Source of the DNA: Strongylocentrotus droebachiensis
Taxonomy: Eukaryota; Echinodermata; Echinoidea; Camarodonta; Strongylocentrotidae
Assembly: GCA_035222895.1 (NCBI GenBank)
Contig: JAVYIG010000598.1
Span: 310,001-374,000, forward strand
Direction: 5' to 3'
DNA length: 64,000 nucleotides
Shown here: piece after piece, positions 52,201 through 55,200 of the stretch
How positions within the stretch are numbered: the stretch's first letter is position 1
Layout: the number at the start of each line of letters is the position of its first letter
Position numbers and translations under genes: made by a program
The notes under the pieces: model-generated
What the model was told of the DNA's origin: nothing
The model's input: the letters and a program-made list of their open reading frames with translations, nothing else
Databases searched by the model: none

Positions 52201-55200
52201 CAATGATCGGGCTCAATCATCCTATATATCTGTTTGGAGCCAGAAGGGTGTTAGCTCATAACATTATACACTGAGTAATGTTTTTCTGCCTCCAAACAAA
52301 TGATATATTGGATCAGGGACCTGTTTCACAAAGCCTTTTTTCACTGACAAATGACAAAAATCAGTGACAAATCTGCTGATAACCAATCAGAAGCAAGGAT
52401 TTTAGTAGCTTATAACAAAAACTGTCAATTGTCACTGATGACAAGTTTCATGAAATGGGGCCCAGAATGCATGATCAGGAAGCCATGACGCAGTACAGTT
52501 TTAAAATTCACAGCATTTTGACAGCTTTTATTTGTTCAGTAAAAAATTCATCATACAATTTTGGTTTACTAATCTATGGCATTTGCACGCTCATAAGCTT
52601 TTTGTTTGCTGATTATGTAAATGCATTTTGCTCACAAATAAACATTTGTAGTTGCAGGGATTTTTTAAACAATCATCGAGGGTGTTGCCTGAGGCATTAT
52701 GTTTTGGTGGAAGAGGCCAAAGATCAAAGGTCACAGAGTAATAAAAGAGTAAAAAACTACTAGATAATATCTTATGACCCCTATACCTTGAACAAGTATT
52801 GAGGCAATTCGAACTGATCAATGACCATATACAGGCAGAGGCATATAGAGATGCAGTCACATTAATTTTGTTTCTTTCTTTTTTGTCAATCATATTGTTT
52901 TCTAAACGCCTTATTTGACAAATACAATTATCCTAAGGGTATACTCCCATAACAAATCTATATCGAATGTTGCTCTAAAACCAACTGTTAACCGACCATC
53001 CCCATTCAATGAATTACGATTGAAGTAGAGATATACCGGTACATATTGTTGCATACATACGGTTATTGATGTACTGCTTATTTCCTTTCTTTGGAGGCCT
53101 CATGTAGTTTGCTGGTTGAAGGTTCTCATATGTCACTTAATTAAACCATTATGTTTTATGATGTTTATCTGAAAGTGAAACAGAGGTGGGAGTTGGTGAA
53201 CACTGAAGGTGAAATGCTAGAATAGATGCTGAATGTCTTGCAATCCATATGTCATCATGCATAAAAAGAAAAATTAGTTGTATTTGCTTTGCCTGAAATC
53301 GCAAACAATTTTTATGAACATGTGGAGATGATTATTTTTTCATGAAGTTTTCGTTTGATCATATACCTAACATGCATGCACGGTTTTTCTTTACCATTGT
53401 TTGTTTTTCCCAATATGTGTTACCCTACCCCGCCCTGTTCATACATGTGCGCTCTTGATTGTTGCTGTGTTCAAACTATTGTGCTTAATGTGAACAGAGG
53501 CATACAGGAAAACCCTTACAGCCCCTGCTCCCACCATCATCATTACACCACAATCGCCAAGCGCCAGCAGTGATCAGGGAATAACTTTCAGCGTCAGACC
53601 AGCAACGTCGCCGAATGGCAGTAAGTGCATACATGATGGGAGGTATTTCTCCTCACAAATCCAGAGATATGACCTAATTCTTCTTTTAGATTATTTAACC
53701 CTGACTCTTATGCAACCAAGCACCCTATTGTAATTGGATCTATGTTAATCTTGTGTGAAGTTGTAGGCACTCTCTCTCCCTTTATTAACCATGTGTACAT
53801 ACATGTGCATACAATTATGTACAACCAGGGTCATCCAGCTGACGACGAGGAGGGAGCCCAATTCGTGAGAAAATGTTTAGCGGCGCATTTTTGCTCGATA
53901 GGTGGGGGGTAGTGAGCTCTATTTTTATTTACTCAACACCCCCCGCCCCCCCCCCCCCTCCCCTTGAGCAAAAAAAAAAAAGAAGAAGAATTTTGTAATA
54001 CTTTTTTTTCTTTTTCCTAGAGGTGGGGGTCTGTCCTTGAAGAAGAAAAAAATTAAAGTTAAATTGTTGTTACCATCTTTTTTTTAAACTTTTATTTTTG
54101 CCAGGGGTGGGGGCCAGGGCCCCCATGTCCCCACCCTGAATCTGCCACTGTGTACAACTGGATTATTATACTTTCTATAACTTCTGGTCTTTGTCTTGAG
54201 TACTATTATAGCTTTTAGTCTACATATTCTGTAGAGAAACAGTCTGGTAAGTTTGGTTAACTACTTTTAAGGTTGTCACAGAAAAAAATTCCCTCTAATG
54301 ATTGTAACTTGATGTTTATAGTTAGTGCATTCTGGTCTGCAGATGGATTTACAGTGATAAAACTAACCCAGAATTTTTTTTTTTGAAGGACTATCAAACA
54401 CAAGTATTTGGTTGTTGCATGGCATCCGCATGATAATATAACATCTTTCATTTCTAACTGCTATCCAATGGTGAAGCTGCTTTTAATACTAACTGCATGA
54501 AGTATCAATCTAACAAAATTAACAGAAATCGGTTCTTGTGGGATCAAGTATCTATAAGCTACATACTTATGCACATTTTTGAATGGTGCAATATATTGGG
54601 TTGACTAATTGTTGATTAATTCTTTTAGCACACATGAGAATGGCATCATGTGTATGAGATCAAATACACACTTCTAAATGGAACTATACAAACTAATTTT
54701 TTGGGTTGACTAATTGTAGATTAATTCTTTTAGCACACATGAGAATGGCATCATGTGTATGAGATCAAATACACACTTCTAAATGGAACTATACAAACTA
54801 ATTTTTTAAGAATAGTTTGTGATTTTTAATTGTGAAAAAAGAAAGGTAAGTAATGACATTGTAAAGTGGAAACAGACGGGTTTCATGAATGAAAGATCAA
54901 GTTGAGATCAGGTCGTGTGATTACATTATGAAAGTAACAGTCATGAAGCAATTGTGTAAGGTCGGTAAGGTAATCAAATTTAATGCATGAATAACAAAGA
55001 TTTTAAAGAAATCTAACTGATCCTATTCTACTGCAGGATAAGCCAGTTTCCTTAGGCTTTCCTGTTTTTTACCGCTACACTAGCCAACCAGTTTCCCTTG
55101 TGTTGTTCCATACATCCTGTCGAAAAGTACACTTATACGATGAGAAGATTAATAAGCAGTCTTGTTCGCTATGCTAGTATGAAAACATCATGTTTAGCAA

